This document shows, piece after piece, positions 43,459 through 52,060 of a stretch of 64,000 nucleotides of DNA (positions are counted from its first letter, which is position 1; every line of letters begins with the position of its first letter). The stretch spans positions 2,910,501 through 2,974,500 of the forward strand of contig NZ_CP149798.1 in NCBI RefSeq assembly GCF_037940415.1. Reading direction: 5' to 3'. Under the pieces are notes generated by a model. The model saw only the letters and a list, made by a program, of their open reading frames with translations. It did no database searches and had not been told where the DNA came from. Source of the DNA: Streptomyces sp. f51. Lineage in GTDB: Bacteria; Actinomycetota; Actinomycetes; Streptomycetales; Streptomycetaceae. The translations under genes and the position numbers were made by a program.

Positions 43459-44990
43459 GACGTGGTCCCCCTCCAGATGTCCGTGAACCGGTCGAGCAGC
43501 GCGGCGGCCGCCGCCACATCGTCCGTGAGCGGCCGGTCGGCCTGCTCCGCGTCGAGCACCGCCTCGGCCAGTTCCAGTGCCCGCGCGGCCGGCAGCCCCT
43601 GGTCGGGCCGCAGGTCGCGCTGGCGCAGCGCCCGCACCGCGGCGACCAGTTCGCAGCCGACGACGAGACGGTACGCACCACACGCGCGCAGCGTCTGGCG
43701 TGCGGCGAGCGAGGCGAAGCTCGCCTGTTCCTCGACGCCCCGGGAGAGTACAGCGTGGCCGAGCGAGGCGGGCGCGGAGAAGGCCCGCAGGTCACCGAGC
43801 GCGGCCCCGGCGGCGTACTCCAGGATCATCACGCCGGAGGCCGCGGGTTCGTGGTCGGCGAGGAAGGGGCGCAGCCGGGTGTAGGCGGGTTCGTTGAGGG
43901 TGGAGAGGCGGGAGGTCGACAGGCGCGCCACCTGGGTGACGGCGAGTCTGAAGTGGTCGAGGGCCAGGGCGAGTTGGGCTTGGTAGAAGCCGCCGTGGTG
44001 GTAGGCGGCCATGTCCTCGGGGCAGATGAGGGGGTTCTCCGCGGCGGCGTTGATCTCCACCGCGAGGACCGCCTCCAGGGCGTCGGCCGCGTCGTGCGCG
44101 GGGCCGTGGATCTGCGGCAGGCAGCGGAAGCCGTACGGGTCCTGGATCCGTCCGAGCGGTGGTGTGGGCCGGTCGGCGGCGCCGGTCAACTCCCGCATCC
44201 GGCGGGCCACTTCGACGGAGCCCCGGTGCGGGCGGGCGGCGTGCACGGGCGCGGCGTAGGCCTCGTGGGACCCGTCGACCGCCAGCAGCGACAGGGCCGC
44301 GACGACCTGGGTGGCGCCGATCAGTCCGCGCAGCTCGTGCAGCGCGAGGGCGGACTGCCCGAGGGTGAGCGCGTTGCTGCTGATGAGGGCGAGGGCGTCG
44401 TTGTTGTCGAGCGCGAGCGGCTCGGGGGTGCTGGTGGGCGAGCCGTCCCGGCCCCGCCACGGGTGTTCGCCGGCGAGGGCCAGGCCCAGCTGGGCCAGCG
44501 CGGCGATGTCCCCGGTCCCGACCGAGCCGAACTCGTTGACGGCCGGGTGCGCGCCGCTCTCCAGCGCCGCGCACAGCGCGGTCACGACGGTGGGCCGCAG
44601 CCCCGCGCCGCCCGCGAGGAGCTGGTTGGCGCGCACGGCGAGCATCGCCCGGATCTGCCGGGCGGGCAGTTCCGCGCCGATGGCACCGGCGTGGCTGCGC
44701 AGCAGGCGCAGTCCGTGGTCGGCCGCGGCCTCGGTCGGCACGTCCTCGTTCCGGTTGGCGCCGACGCCGGTGGAGCGGCCGTAGACGCGCCCGGTGGCGG
44801 CGATCCGCCGGGCGGCGCACCAGGACTCCTCGGCCCGCTTCATCGCGTCCGTGCCGGGTACGGGCCGCGCGGTCCCGTCCGCGAGCCGGACGATGTCGTC
44901 GGCGCCGGTGCTCCGGCCGTCCAGGACCACGAGCGCGACGGGCACCGGAGGCGTCACCGCGCTCGGCGTGTCCACGATCCCGGACGACAT
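43455..44990 (-). CDS. Aromatic amino acid ammonia-lyase homologue lacking the MIO motif
   Basis: The 511-residue protein belongs to the HAL/PAL superfamily: YGRSTGVGANRNEDV (Tyr loop), SSNALTLGQSALALHE, IQDPYGFRCLPQIHG and EINAAAENPLI all align with HAL. However, where HAL has GSVGASGDLAPLAH this protein has GSVGTGDIAALAQ: Ala-Ser-Gly is replaced by a single Thr before Gly-Asp, so the MIO cofactor cannot form. The late EDHVSM motif is also altered (VEEQASFAS). It should not be a histidine ammonia-lyase of the usual type. It is coupled to an RpiR regulator. ATG at 44990 chosen over GTG 44999 on ribosome-site spacing. Confidence 0.85.
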   Translation of the reverse strand: MSSGIVDTPSAVTPPVPVALVVLDGRSTGADDIVRLADGTARPVPGTDAMKRAEESWCAARRIAATGRVYGRSTGVGANRNEDVPTEAAADHGLRLLRSHAGAIGAELPARQIRAMLAVRANQLLAGGAGLRPTVVTALCAALESGAHPAVNEFGSVGTGDIAALAQLGLALAGEHPWRGRDGSPTSTPEPLALDNNDALALISSNALTLGQSALALHELRGLIGATQVVAALSLLAVDGSHEAYAAPVHAARPHRGSVEVARRMRELTGAADRPTPPLGRIQDPYGFRCLPQIHGPAHDAADALEAVLAVEINAAAENPLICPEDMAAYHHGGFYQAQLALALDHFRLAVTQVARLSTSRLSTLNEPAYTRLRPFLADHEPAASGVMILEYAAGAALGDLRAFSAPASLGHAVLSRGVEEQASFASLAARQTLRACGAYRLVVGCELVAAVRALRQRDLRPDQGLPAARALELAEAVLDAEQADRPLTDDVAAAAALLDRFTDIWRGTTS

Positions 44991-45023
44991 GACGTACACC
45001 CTTCTATTCAGCTACCGAGAACT

Positions 45024-45041
45024 CTGCATGACGATATGCAG
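45024..45041. promoter_or_regulatory. Inverted repeat upstream of the lyase-like gene
   Basis: CTGCAT and ATGCAG flank GACGAT in a perfect 6-6-6 arrangement, 34 bases before the lyase-like start codon on the reverse strand. This is a natural operator candidate for the co-transcribed RpiR regulator (inference). Confidence 0.5.
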
Positions 45042-45136
45042 GCCCGGCAAGGGGCGCCTTCCGGGGGTTCGGCCCAGTCCCGATCGGGGGGCTATCCCCA
45101 GTGCCAGGCGCGCCCCGGCTGCCTAACGTGATGGGC

Positions 45137-45574
45137 ATGACCGGTATGAACGCCCGCCATGACGACGCGGAGCTGAAGAAGGAACTCGACGCCACCCTGC
45201 ACGCGCGCAGGGAACTCGGCGAGGAGTACGAGTCCGCGCTGGTCGACTCCTTCCTCGAGAAGGTCGAGCAGCGCCTCGACGGGGCCGTCGACCGCCGGGT
45301 GCGGCGCCGGCTCGCCGAACAGCAGATGGTGGTGGCGCGCGGCGCGCGTTCCCCGCAGTCGGCCGACTCCTGGGGCGAGCGGTTCGGCTTCGGGATCGTC
45401 TCGCTGGTCCTCGCGGTCCCGCTGTCCGCGATCGGGGTGGCGAACGCGCATCTGCCGGGCCTGCTGGTGGCCTGGGCCGGCATCGTCGGGGTGAACGTGG
45501 TCCAGGCGGCCCGCCTGTCCCCCGGTTTCTTCGGCCGCCGCGCGTCCCGGCAGGAGTCGGACTGGGAGGAGTAG
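45137..45574 (+). CDS. Conserved membrane protein, unknown
   Basis: The 145-residue protein has a charged N-terminal helix (about 1-80, rich in Glu, Lys, Arg) and two hydrophobic segments (about 87-104 and 110-128) before a basic C-terminus. It resembles small actinobacterial integral membrane proteins of unknown role. ATGs at 45131, 45137 and 45146 are close together and none has a clear ribosome site, so leaderless translation is possible. It is divergent from the lyase-like gene. Confidence 0.7.
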   Translation: MTGMNARHDDAELKKELDATLHARRELGEEYESALVDSFLEKVEQRLDGAVDRRVRRRLAEQQMVVARGARSPQSADSWGERFGFGIVSLVLAVPLSAIGVANAHLPGLLVAWAGIVGVNVVQAARLSPGFFGRRASRQESDWEE

Positions 45575-45596
45575 GGGCCCGGGCCGCATACGAAAG

Positions 45597-45627
45597 GGCC
45601 CCGGCGCTCGGGACGAGCGCCGGGGCC
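45597..45627 (+). terminator. Hairpin terminator
   Basis: GGCCCCGGCGCTCG (45597-45610) pairs perfectly with 45614-45627 around GGA, directly after the small membrane-protein gene, and is followed by TTCG. It is a clear intrinsic terminator. Confidence 0.85.
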
Positions 45628-46003
45628 TTCGACGTTATGCGCGGGGACCGCCGCACCCCCGGTGAAGGGGGGCGGGACGACGGCGGTCCCCGCGAGGGAC
45701 GCGAGCCGGGTCAGGACCGGGCTGTGCGTCCGTGGCGTCCATGGAGGTCCGGGAGCCGCTCCGGAGGTCCTTGGCGCCGTCTGCGCCGGCCTGGGCGGGG
45801 AGCCGCTCCCGCCCTGCCGACACCCACCAATGTGCCGGACCCGTGTTAAGCGGGTGCTGCGCGGACGTGACGCGCTCGTACCACTTCCGCGAAGTTCGCC
45901 CCGGCCGAAGCCGGAAGATCCACACGGATCCGGCACTTCGTACGGAAATCCTGCGCGGGGTGCGCCGGACCCGGACTCCGGACCGGCGCACCGGACCCGG
46001 GCG
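45628..46003. other. Intergenic region with inverted repeats
   Basis: No gene is visible in these 376 bases. A perfect 13-bp inverted repeat, GCGGGGACCGCCG at 45641-45653 and its complement at 45681-45693, spans a GC-rich loop. Another, GTGCGCCGG at 45960-45968 with CCGGCGCAC at 45983-45991, lies just beyond the cbs stop on the reverse strand and probably terminates that gene. Between them there is an apparently unstructured, GC-rich stretch. Confidence 0.6.
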
Positions 46004-47398
46004 TCAGGCCCTGATGCCGCCCTTGGCCAGGAAGGACAGCAGGTCCTGCCTGCTGACGACCCCGGTGGGCTTGCCCTCGACGAGCACGATCGCCGCGTCG
46101 GCCCCGCCGAGCACGGACATCAGGTCGGCGACCGGCTCGCCGGAACCGACCTGCGGCAGCGGCGCGGACATGTGCTTCTCCAGCGGGTCGTCCAGGGAGG
46201 CCCGCTGGGTGAACAGCGCGTCCAGGAGCTCGCGCTCCACGACCGACCCGATGACCTCTGCGGCCATCACGTCCGGGTGACCGGCGCCCGGCTTGACGAT
46301 CGGCATCTGCGAGACGCCGTACTCGCGCAGCACCTCGATGGCCTCGCCGACGGTCTCCTCCGGGTGCATGTGCACCAGCGAGGGGATCGAGGCGCCCGCC
46401 TTGTCGTTCAGGACGTCGGCGACACGGGCGCTCGGGCCCGTGTCCTCCAGGAAGCCGTAGTCGGCCATCCACTCGTCGTTGAAGATCTTGCTGAGGTAGC
46501 CGCGGCCGCTGTCGGGGAGCAGCACGACCACGACGTCGTCGGGGCCGAGGCGCTCGGCGACGCGCAGGGCGGCGACGACGGCCATGCCGCAGGAGCCGCC
46601 GACGAGCAGGCCCTCCTCCTTGGCCAGGCGGCGCGTCATCTGGAAGGAGTCCTTGTCGGACACCGCGACGATCTCGTCCGCGACCGTACGGTCGTAGGCG
46701 GTCGGCCAGAAGTCCTCACCGACGCCCTCGACGAGGTAGGGCCGGCCGGAGCCGCCGGAGTACACGGAGCCCTCGGGGTCGGCGCCGATGACCTGCACCC
46801 TGCCGTCGCTGGCGTCCTTCAGGTACCGGCCGGTGCCGGAGATCGTGCCGCCCGTGCCCACACCCGCGACGAAGTGCGTGATCCTCCCCTCGGTCTGCTC
46901 CCACAGCTCGGGGCCGGTGGAGTGATAGTGCGAGAGGGGGTTGTTCGGGTTGGAGTACTGGTCGGGCTTCCAGGCCCCCGGGGTGTCACGGACCAGCCGG
47001 TCGGAGACGTTGTAGTACGAGTCCGGGTGCTCCGGGTCGACCGCGGTGGGGCAGACCACGACCTCGGCCCCGTACGCGCGCATGACGTTGATCTTGTCGG
47101 TGGAGACCTTGTCGGGGCACACGAAGATGCACTTGTACCCCTTCTGCTGCGCCACGATGGCGAGCCCGACACCGGTGTTCCCACTGGTCGGCTCGACGAT
47201 CGTGCCGCCGGGCTTGAGCGCGCCGCTCTCCTCCGCGGCCTCGATCATGCGCAGGGCGATGCGGTCCTTCACGGATCCGCCGGGGTTGAAGTATTCGACC
47301 TTCGCCAGGACGGTCGCCTGGATGCCCGCGGTCACGTTGTTGAGCCTCAACAGCGGGGTGTTGCCGACGAGGCTGATCATCGAGTCGTGGAATTGCAC
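46004..47398 (-). CDS. cbs: Cystathionine beta-synthase
   Basis: The 464-residue protein has a fold II PLP domain (1-325) and two C-terminal CBS domains (about 340-464). PLP Lys44 is in NPGGSVKDRIAL, the substrate Ser/Thr loop is PTSGNTGVG, and GVGTGGTISGTG holds the phosphate. CBS domains are visible as IPSLVHMHPEETVGEAIEVL and VEGKPTGVVSRQDLL (read in pieces). It condenses serine (or acetylserine) with homocysteine to cystathionine in the reverse transsulfuration route. No haem-binding N-terminus is present, as in bacterial enzymes. GTG at 47398 follows GGAGACAAC. Confidence 0.93.
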   Translation of the reverse strand: MQFHDSMISLVGNTPLLRLNNVTAGIQATVLAKVEYFNPGGSVKDRIALRMIEAAEESGALKPGGTIVEPTSGNTGVGLAIVAQQKGYKCIFVCPDKVSTDKINVMRAYGAEVVVCPTAVDPEHPDSYYNVSDRLVRDTPGAWKPDQYSNPNNPLSHYHSTGPELWEQTEGRITHFVAGVGTGGTISGTGRYLKDASDGRVQVIGADPEGSVYSGGSGRPYLVEGVGEDFWPTAYDRTVADEIVAVSDKDSFQMTRRLAKEEGLLVGGSCGMAVVAALRVAERLGPDDVVVVLLPDSGRGYLSKIFNDEWMADYGFLEDTGPSARVADVLNDKAGASIPSLVHMHPEETVGEAIEVLREYGVSQMPIVKPGAGHPDVMAAEVIGSVVERELLDALFTQRASLDDPLEKHMSAPLPQVGSGEPVADLMSVLGGADAAIVLVEGKPTGVVSRQDLLSFLAKGGIRA

Positions 47399-47541
47399 CG
47401 TTGTCTCCGGAGCTGCGTTTTCAACAGGAATGGTCTTGTCAGCCTACGGCCCTGAGCAGCCGTTCACCCGCGGTTGAGATTGGCCCACCCGCACTTCGGG
47501 GCAAGCAGTGGTTGTACGGCTACAGGAGGTGGCGGCGAGGA

Positions 47542-48570
47542 ATGTCGAGCATGTCGAGGGCGAGGGTGGCCCGGCGGATCGCCGCGGGCGCGGCGTACGG
47601 CGGGGGCGGCGTCGGGCTGGTGGGTGCGGCGGCGGTCGGTCTGGTGCTGGCCGAGGTGCAGTTCGTGAAGCGGCATGTGAACAACGGACACGCTCCCTAC
47701 GCTCCGCGCGCGGACGGCCTGTACGGGTACGACTACACCGGCGTCCCGGCCGGGGAACCCCCGCTGCGGCTGACGATGCTCGGCGACTCGACGGCCGCGG
47801 GCCAAGGGGTACGCCGGGCCCGCCAGACGCCGGGCGCACTGCTGTCCTCCGGGCTCGCGGCGGTGGCCGAGCGGCCGGTGGAGCTGTGCAACGTGGCGCT
47901 GCCCGGCGCCCAGTCGGACGACCTGGACCGGCAGGTCGCGCTCGCCCTCACGGACACCTCACGGCTGCCCGACGTCTGCGTGATCATGATCGGCGCGAAC
48001 GACGTGACGCACCGGATGCCGCCGACGCGCTCCGTACGCCATCTGTCCGCGGCGGTACGACGGCTGCGCACGGCCGGTGCGGAGGTGGTCGTCGGCACGT
48101 GTCCCGACCTGGGGACCGTCGAGCAGGTCCAGCAGCCGCTGCGCTGGCTGGCGCGGCGCGCGTCCCGGCAGCTGGCCGCCGCCCAGACGATCGGGACGGT
48201 CGAGCAGGGGGGCCGGACGGTGTCGCTCGGCGACCTGCTGGGGCCCGAGTTCGCGGCGAACCCGCGTGAGCTGTTCGGTCCCGACCACTACCACCCCTCG
48301 GCCGAGGGGTACGCGACCGCGGCCATGGCGATCCTGCCCACCGTCTGCGCGGCGCTGGGGCTCTGGCCGGCCGACGAGGAGCGGCCGGACGTCTCGCGCA
48401 ACGAGGGGTTCCTGCCGGTCGCGCGGGCGGCGGCGGAGGCCGCGTCCGAGCCCGGCACCGAGGTCGCCGCCGCGATGCCCACCGGTCCCCGCGGACCCTG
48501 GGCCCTCCTCAAACGCCGCCGCCGCCAACGCCTCCCGGCAACCGACCCGACCCCGACCCCGTCCCCCTGA
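47542..48570 (+). CDS. SGNH/GDSL-type hydrolase
   Basis: The 342-residue protein has an N-terminal membrane anchor or signal (about 10-40), then an SGNH hydrolase domain: block I LTMLGDSTAAG with the nucleophile Ser, block III MIGANDVTH, and block V GPDHYHPSAEG with the Asp-His pair. A Pro/Arg-rich tail follows (about 300-342). It probably acts outside the membrane as an esterase or lipase, but the substrate is unknown. AGGAGG is 12 bases before the ATG at 47542; the ATG at 47551 is better spaced from GAGG. It is divergent from cbs. Confidence 0.85.
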   Translation: MSSMSRARVARRIAAGAAYGGGGVGLVGAAAVGLVLAEVQFVKRHVNNGHAPYAPRADGLYGYDYTGVPAGEPPLRLTMLGDSTAAGQGVRRARQTPGALLSSGLAAVAERPVELCNVALPGAQSDDLDRQVALALTDTSRLPDVCVIMIGANDVTHRMPPTRSVRHLSAAVRRLRTAGAEVVVGTCPDLGTVEQVQQPLRWLARRASRQLAAAQTIGTVEQGGRTVSLGDLLGPEFAANPRELFGPDHYHPSAEGYATAAMAILPTVCAALGLWPADEERPDVSRNEGFLPVARAAAEAASEPGTEVAAAMPTGPRGPWALLKRRRRQRLPATDPTPTPSP

Positions 48571-48912
48571 CCCCGGCCGCGGACCCGCGGCGCCTGCCCG
48601 GGGCGGGTGGGCCGTACCCGCCTGCGGGCACGCGATGGCTGATCGCGCAGTTCCCCGCGCCCCTGACCCCGTTCCCCCTGCCCGGCGTCTGAGGAGCGCG
48701 GCCCGGATTTTCAGCCCCTCCGGCGATTGAGGAGCGGGGTCCGGGGCAGAGCCCCGAGAGGGGTCGCTCCGCGAAAGGCGCCCTCGCCAGGAAAAAGCAA
48801 GCGCTTAGAAAAGTGCGTCCGGTGTCACACCCCCGCACCGGTGACCTCGACGGTACGTACGGGTAACTTCCCAAGCAGCCCTGCACACTTCCCGTACGCC
48901 AATGGAGCCGTG
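48571..48912. other. Intergenic region upstream of the thiolase
   Basis: The 342 bases contain no gene. They hold a degenerate fragment (48684-48700) and a full copy (48711-48756) of the dispersed GC-rich element also found at 39161. Towards the thiolase, 48785-48912 includes AAAAGCAAGCGCTTAG and a TACGTACGGGTAACTT stretch that probably contains the promoter. Confidence 0.5.
48711..48756. repeat. Dispersed palindromic intergenic element, copy 2
   Basis: This 46-base copy differs from the one at 39161-39206 at two positions only (CGGCGA for CGGCGT; GGGGCAG for GGGGCGG). It is preceded by a degenerate partial copy. Near identity over 9.5 kb in unrelated intergenic contexts indicates a mobile or homogenised repeat family. 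Confidence 0.75.
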
Positions 48913-50133
48913 ATGCCCGAAGCCGTGATCGTCTCAGCCGCCCGCTCCCCGATCGGCCGCGCCTTCAAGGGCTCTCTGAAGGACGTGCGCCCCGACGACC
49001 TGACCGCCACGATCATCCAGGCCGCCCTCGCCAAGGTCCCCGAGCTCGACCCGAAGCTCATCGACGACCTGATGCTCGGCTGCGGCCTCCCCGGCGGCGA
49101 GCAGGGCCACAACCTCGGCCGCATCGTGGCCGTGCAGATGGGAATGGACCACCTCCCGGGCTGCACCATCACCCGCTACTGTTCCTCCTCGCTCCAGACC
49201 TCCCGCATGGCCCTGCACGCCATCAAGGCCGGCGAGGGCGACGTCTTCATCTCGGCGGGCGTCGAGATGGTCTCGCGGTCCGTCAAGGGCACCTCCGACG
49301 GAATGCCGGACACCCACAACCCCCTCTTCGCCGACGCCGAGGCCCGCACGGTCGAGGTCGCGCAGTCGGAGGGCTCGACCTGGCACGACCCGCGCGAGGA
49401 CAGCCGGATCCCGGACGCGTACATCGGGATGGGCCAGACCGCCGAGAACCTGGCCCGCCTCAAGGGCGTCACCCGCCAGGACATGGACGAGTTCGGCGTC
49501 CGCTCGCAGAACCTCGCCGAGGAAGCCATCAAGAACGGCTTCTGGGAGCGCGAGATCACCCCGATCACGACCCCGGACGGAACGGTCGTCAGCAAGGACG
49601 ACGGCCCGCGCGCCGGCGTGACGCTGGAGGCCGTCCAGGGCCTCAAGCCGGTCTTCCGCCCCGACGGTCTGGTCACCGCGGGCAACTGCTGCCCGCTCAA
49701 CGACGGCGCCGCCGCCCTCGTGATCATGTCCGACACGAAGGCCCGCGAGCTCGGCCTGACCCCGCTCGCCCGCATCGTCTCGACCGGCGTCACCGGCCTC
49801 TCCCCCGAGATCATGGGCCTCGGCCCGGTGGAGGCCAGCAAGCAGGCGCTCAGCCGCGCCGGCCTCACCGTCGACGACATCGACCTGTTCGAGATCAACG
49901 AGGCCTTCGCCGCCCAGGTGATCCCGAGCGCCCGCGACCTGAACATCCCGCTGGACAAGCTGAACGTGAACGGCGGCGCCATCGCCATCGGCCACCCCTT
50001 CGGCATGACCGGCGCCCGCATCACCGGCACGCTCATCAACAGCCTCCAGTTCCACGACAAGCAGTTCGGCCTGGAGACCATGTGCGTCGGCGGCGGCCAG
50101 GGCATGGCAATGGTCATCGAGCGCCTCAGCTGA
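48913..50133 (+). CDS. Acetyl-CoA C-acetyltransferase (thiolase)
   Basis: The 406-residue thiolase has the nucleophile Cys90 (ITRYCSSSL), His361 in GGAIAIGHPFGMTGAR and the acid-base Cys391 in MCVGGGQGMA, with NEAF in between. It condenses two acetyl-CoA or cleaves 3-ketoacyl-CoA; in this branch FadA-type beta-oxidation and acetoacetyl-CoA synthesis cannot be separated by sequence alone. ATG at 48913 with GGAG upstream. It stands alone between two strong intergenic elements. Confidence 0.95.
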   Translation: MPEAVIVSAARSPIGRAFKGSLKDVRPDDLTATIIQAALAKVPELDPKLIDDLMLGCGLPGGEQGHNLGRIVAVQMGMDHLPGCTITRYCSSSLQTSRMALHAIKAGEGDVFISAGVEMVSRSVKGTSDGMPDTHNPLFADAEARTVEVAQSEGSTWHDPREDSRIPDAYIGMGQTAENLARLKGVTRQDMDEFGVRSQNLAEEAIKNGFWEREITPITTPDGTVVSKDDGPRAGVTLEAVQGLKPVFRPDGLVTAGNCCPLNDGAAALVIMSDTKARELGLTPLARIVSTGVTGLSPEIMGLGPVEASKQALSRAGLTVDDIDLFEINEAFAAQVIPSARDLNIPLDKLNVNGGAIAIGHPFGMTGARITGTLINSLQFHDKQFGLETMCVGGGQGMAMVIERLS

Positions 50134-50179
50134 CCACGACGACCCGTTCCCGTGACGGGTTTTGAACCCAGCGTGAACG

Positions 50180-50222
50180 AATCGGCCCAGAAGCCCGGAA
50201 CCATCGGGCCTCTGGGCCGATT
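50180..50222 (+). terminator. Thiolase terminator
   Basis: Arms AATCGGCCCAGAAGCCCG (50180-50197) and CGGGCCTCTGGGCCGATT (50205-50222) form an 18-bp stem with one mismatch, 47 bases after the thiolase stop codon. Confidence 0.85.
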
Positions 50223-50415
50223 TGTGATCCAATCCCTTCCAAGATGTGACCTATGTCCCCTCGGAAGGGTATTTCCGCAGGTCAGATGCGTGCAGGGTTA
50301 AACCTGGGGCACAAAGTCCTGTCCTGTTCGTGACGTTACGCACTGACAGTTTGATGGTTCGCCCTTCAAGCTGATGTAGGAAGTCGGGGGCCGACTTTGA
50401 ACCGGGAGTACGTCA

Positions 50416-51222
50416 GTGAGCGCCATGCCGATTGCTCTGCTGCTCACCACCGCCGCGAGCGCGGCCGTGGGCGTCGCCGTTCTGCGCACCCTGAGAGGTG
50501 TGCGTCGGCAGGTCGCAGCCCTGCACAGTGAACTCGTCGCGACCCGTGCCGGGGCGGCGCGGGCTCTCGTGCCCGCGGCGCGCGGAAGCGCCGACGCGGA
50601 CGAGATACGTACAGCCGTGGCCGAGGCACTGGCCGACGAGCGGGAGCGGGAGCTCGCCGAGGCGCGGGCCTTCTGGGCCGCCCAGGAGGCGCGTGACGCC
50701 TCCGACGCTCCCTCGCTGCTCGGGCTGCCCGACAGCGAGCTGTTCCTGCCGCGCCACTCCGACTTCGCGGGCCTCGATCACCTGGAGCCGGTGGCCGAGA
50801 CCGGCACGGACCTGGAGGAGTTCCTCCAGACCGGTACCGCCGGGGACTCCCCCGAACTCGCCGCGGCCCGCCGCCGTCACCCCTCGCATCCGGACTTCGT
50901 TCCGGTCCAGTCACCCGTGGTCAACGACCACGAACGCACGGTGGCCCGCCTGGAGGAGCTCGCCGAGTCCCGTACGGAACTGGCGGACGTCCGTCCCGGC
51001 CCGCTCGGCACCCTCGACGTCTACGTCTTCGCCGACGGCACGACGCTGTGCATGACGCCCGGCCACCGCGAGACCGCGCAGCGGCTCGCCGCCGCCCTGA
51101 CGGCCGGCCAGGCCCCGTTCCTGCTCGGCGGTTCCGGCGTCTCGGGCGCCTACGCCCTGACCTTCGCCTTCGGCGAGGAGAACGTCTACATCCTGGCGGA
51201 CCGCGTCATAGCGTCCCTGTAG
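50416..51222 (+). CDS. Conserved protein with N-terminal membrane helix, unknown
   Basis: I do not recognise a family. The 268-residue protein has one hydrophobic N-terminal segment (about 3-22), a coiled-coil-like charged region (about 25-95), an acidic linker, and a C-terminal alpha/beta region (about 180-268) with LDVYVFADGTTLCMTPGHRE and PFLLGGSGVSGAYALTFAFG. GTG at 50416 has GGGAG eight bases upstream. It ends with a clear hairpin. Function unknown. Confidence 0.75.
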   Translation: MSAMPIALLLTTAASAAVGVAVLRTLRGVRRQVAALHSELVATRAGAARALVPAARGSADADEIRTAVAEALADERERELAEARAFWAAQEARDASDAPSLLGLPDSELFLPRHSDFAGLDHLEPVAETGTDLEEFLQTGTAGDSPELAAARRRHPSHPDFVPVQSPVVNDHERTVARLEELAESRTELADVRPGPLGTLDVYVFADGTTLCMTPGHRETAQRLAAALTAGQAPFLLGGSGVSGAYALTFAFGEENVYILADRVIASL

Positions 51223-51223
51223 C

Positions 51224-51243
51224 GTCCGCCCCGCGGGGCGGAC
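51224..51243. terminator. Compact hairpin terminator
   Basis: GTCCGCCCC (51224-51232) and GGGGCGGAC (51235-51243) pair perfectly with a two-base nominal loop. It lies directly after the stop at 51222 and between convergent genes. Confidence 0.7.
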
Positions 51244-51277
51244 CGCACGGCCCATCGCGCCGGAGTCGACCGAGAGG

Positions 51278-51589
51278 TCAGACCCCGGCGCGTTTCTGTG
51301 CCTCGGCCACGAGCGTGACCGCTTCGGCCAGTTCCTCCTCGTTCTTCAGTACGAGGGCCAAGTCGTGCGCGGCGACCGTGATTTGGTCGGCGGCGGCGAA
51401 CATCCCGGCGTCCGGCATCTCCCGGGGCTCCCCCGACGGGTCCTCGACCCGCTGGGCGCGCACGGCGAACTCCCTGGCCAGCCCCAGCGCCTCGGCCGCG
51501 GCGCTGCGTTGCAGGCGGCTCTGCGGTGCGGCCCGCAACCGGTCGGCGAAATGGTCCACGGCTCGGGTCAACGGCGTCGTATCCAGCAC
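51278..51589 (-). CDS. Small conserved helical protein, unknown
   Basis: The 103-residue product appears wholly alpha-helical, Ala/Glu-rich and cytosolic, with no membrane segment. It has no catalytic motif that I recognise; helices such as ITVAAHDLALVLKNEEELAEA have coiled-coil character. GTG at 51589. Actinobacterial genomes often carry such small helical proteins; function unknown. Confidence 0.65.
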   Translation of the reverse strand: MLDTTPLTRAVDHFADRLRAAPQSRLQRSAAAEALGLAREFAVRAQRVEDPSGEPREMPDAGMFAAADQITVAAHDLALVLKNEEELAEAVTLVAEAQKRAGV

Positions 51590-51693
51590 GCCGCGAGACT
51601 ACGCGCAGCGGCGGGACTGTTGCCAACAACCCAACCCTCAGGCACGGTGGCGTGAAGGACCGGCTTACATCCCCTTTGCGTTCGGAGGCGCCG

Positions 51694-51924
51694 ATGTCCC
51701 AAGTCTTCTCCGAGGAGACCCATCGCAACCTGCTCGCCCGCATCCCCCATTGCACCGGTCGTGAGATCTCCGACTGGCTTCGCACCGTCGACGAAGGCCC
51801 CGCGCTCTTCCGCTTCGAGGAGAAGGTCAGCTGGCTCCGCGCCGAGCACGACCTCGCGTACGGCCACGCCAAAGCGATCATCCACGAGTACGACCTGAGG
51901 AGGGCCGCGCGCAAGCTGCTGTGA
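51694..51924 (+). CDS. DUF4287-type small protein
   Basis: The 76-residue protein matches the short DUF4287 type: GREISDWLRTVDEGP, then a helical segment with WLRAEHDLAYGHAKAIIHEYDLRRA (in parts). Such domains are found in small stand-alone bacterial proteins of unknown role. ATG at 51694 with CGGAGG at good spacing. A strong bidirectional hairpin follows. Confidence 0.75.
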   Translation: MSQVFSEETHRNLLARIPHCTGREISDWLRTVDEGPALFRFEEKVSWLRAEHDLAYGHAKAIIHEYDLRRAARKLL

Positions 51925-51985
51925 GCGCGCACCACCGAGACGACAGGCATCCGACGACACGCACGTCACGGACGGCACCCATGAC

Positions 51986-52020
51986 GAAGGGCCCGCGAAC
52001 TGGTGGTTCGCGGGCCCTTC
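51986..52020. terminator. Bidirectional terminator
   Basis: A perfect 15-bp stem, GAAGGGCCCGCGAAC at 51986-52000 and its complement at 52006-52020, around TGGTG. It separates the convergent DUF4287 and Bax-inhibitor-like genes. Confidence 0.88.
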
Positions 52021-52060
52021 CCTCAGCTCACCCGGCGGCCTGTCGGGCCGCCGGCGGCGA

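Noticed and set aside
43455..44990. Calling the gene hutH and completing the hut pathway
   Set aside because: The MIO triad is absent, it lies 6 kb from the hut operon and is coupled to an RpiR regulator.
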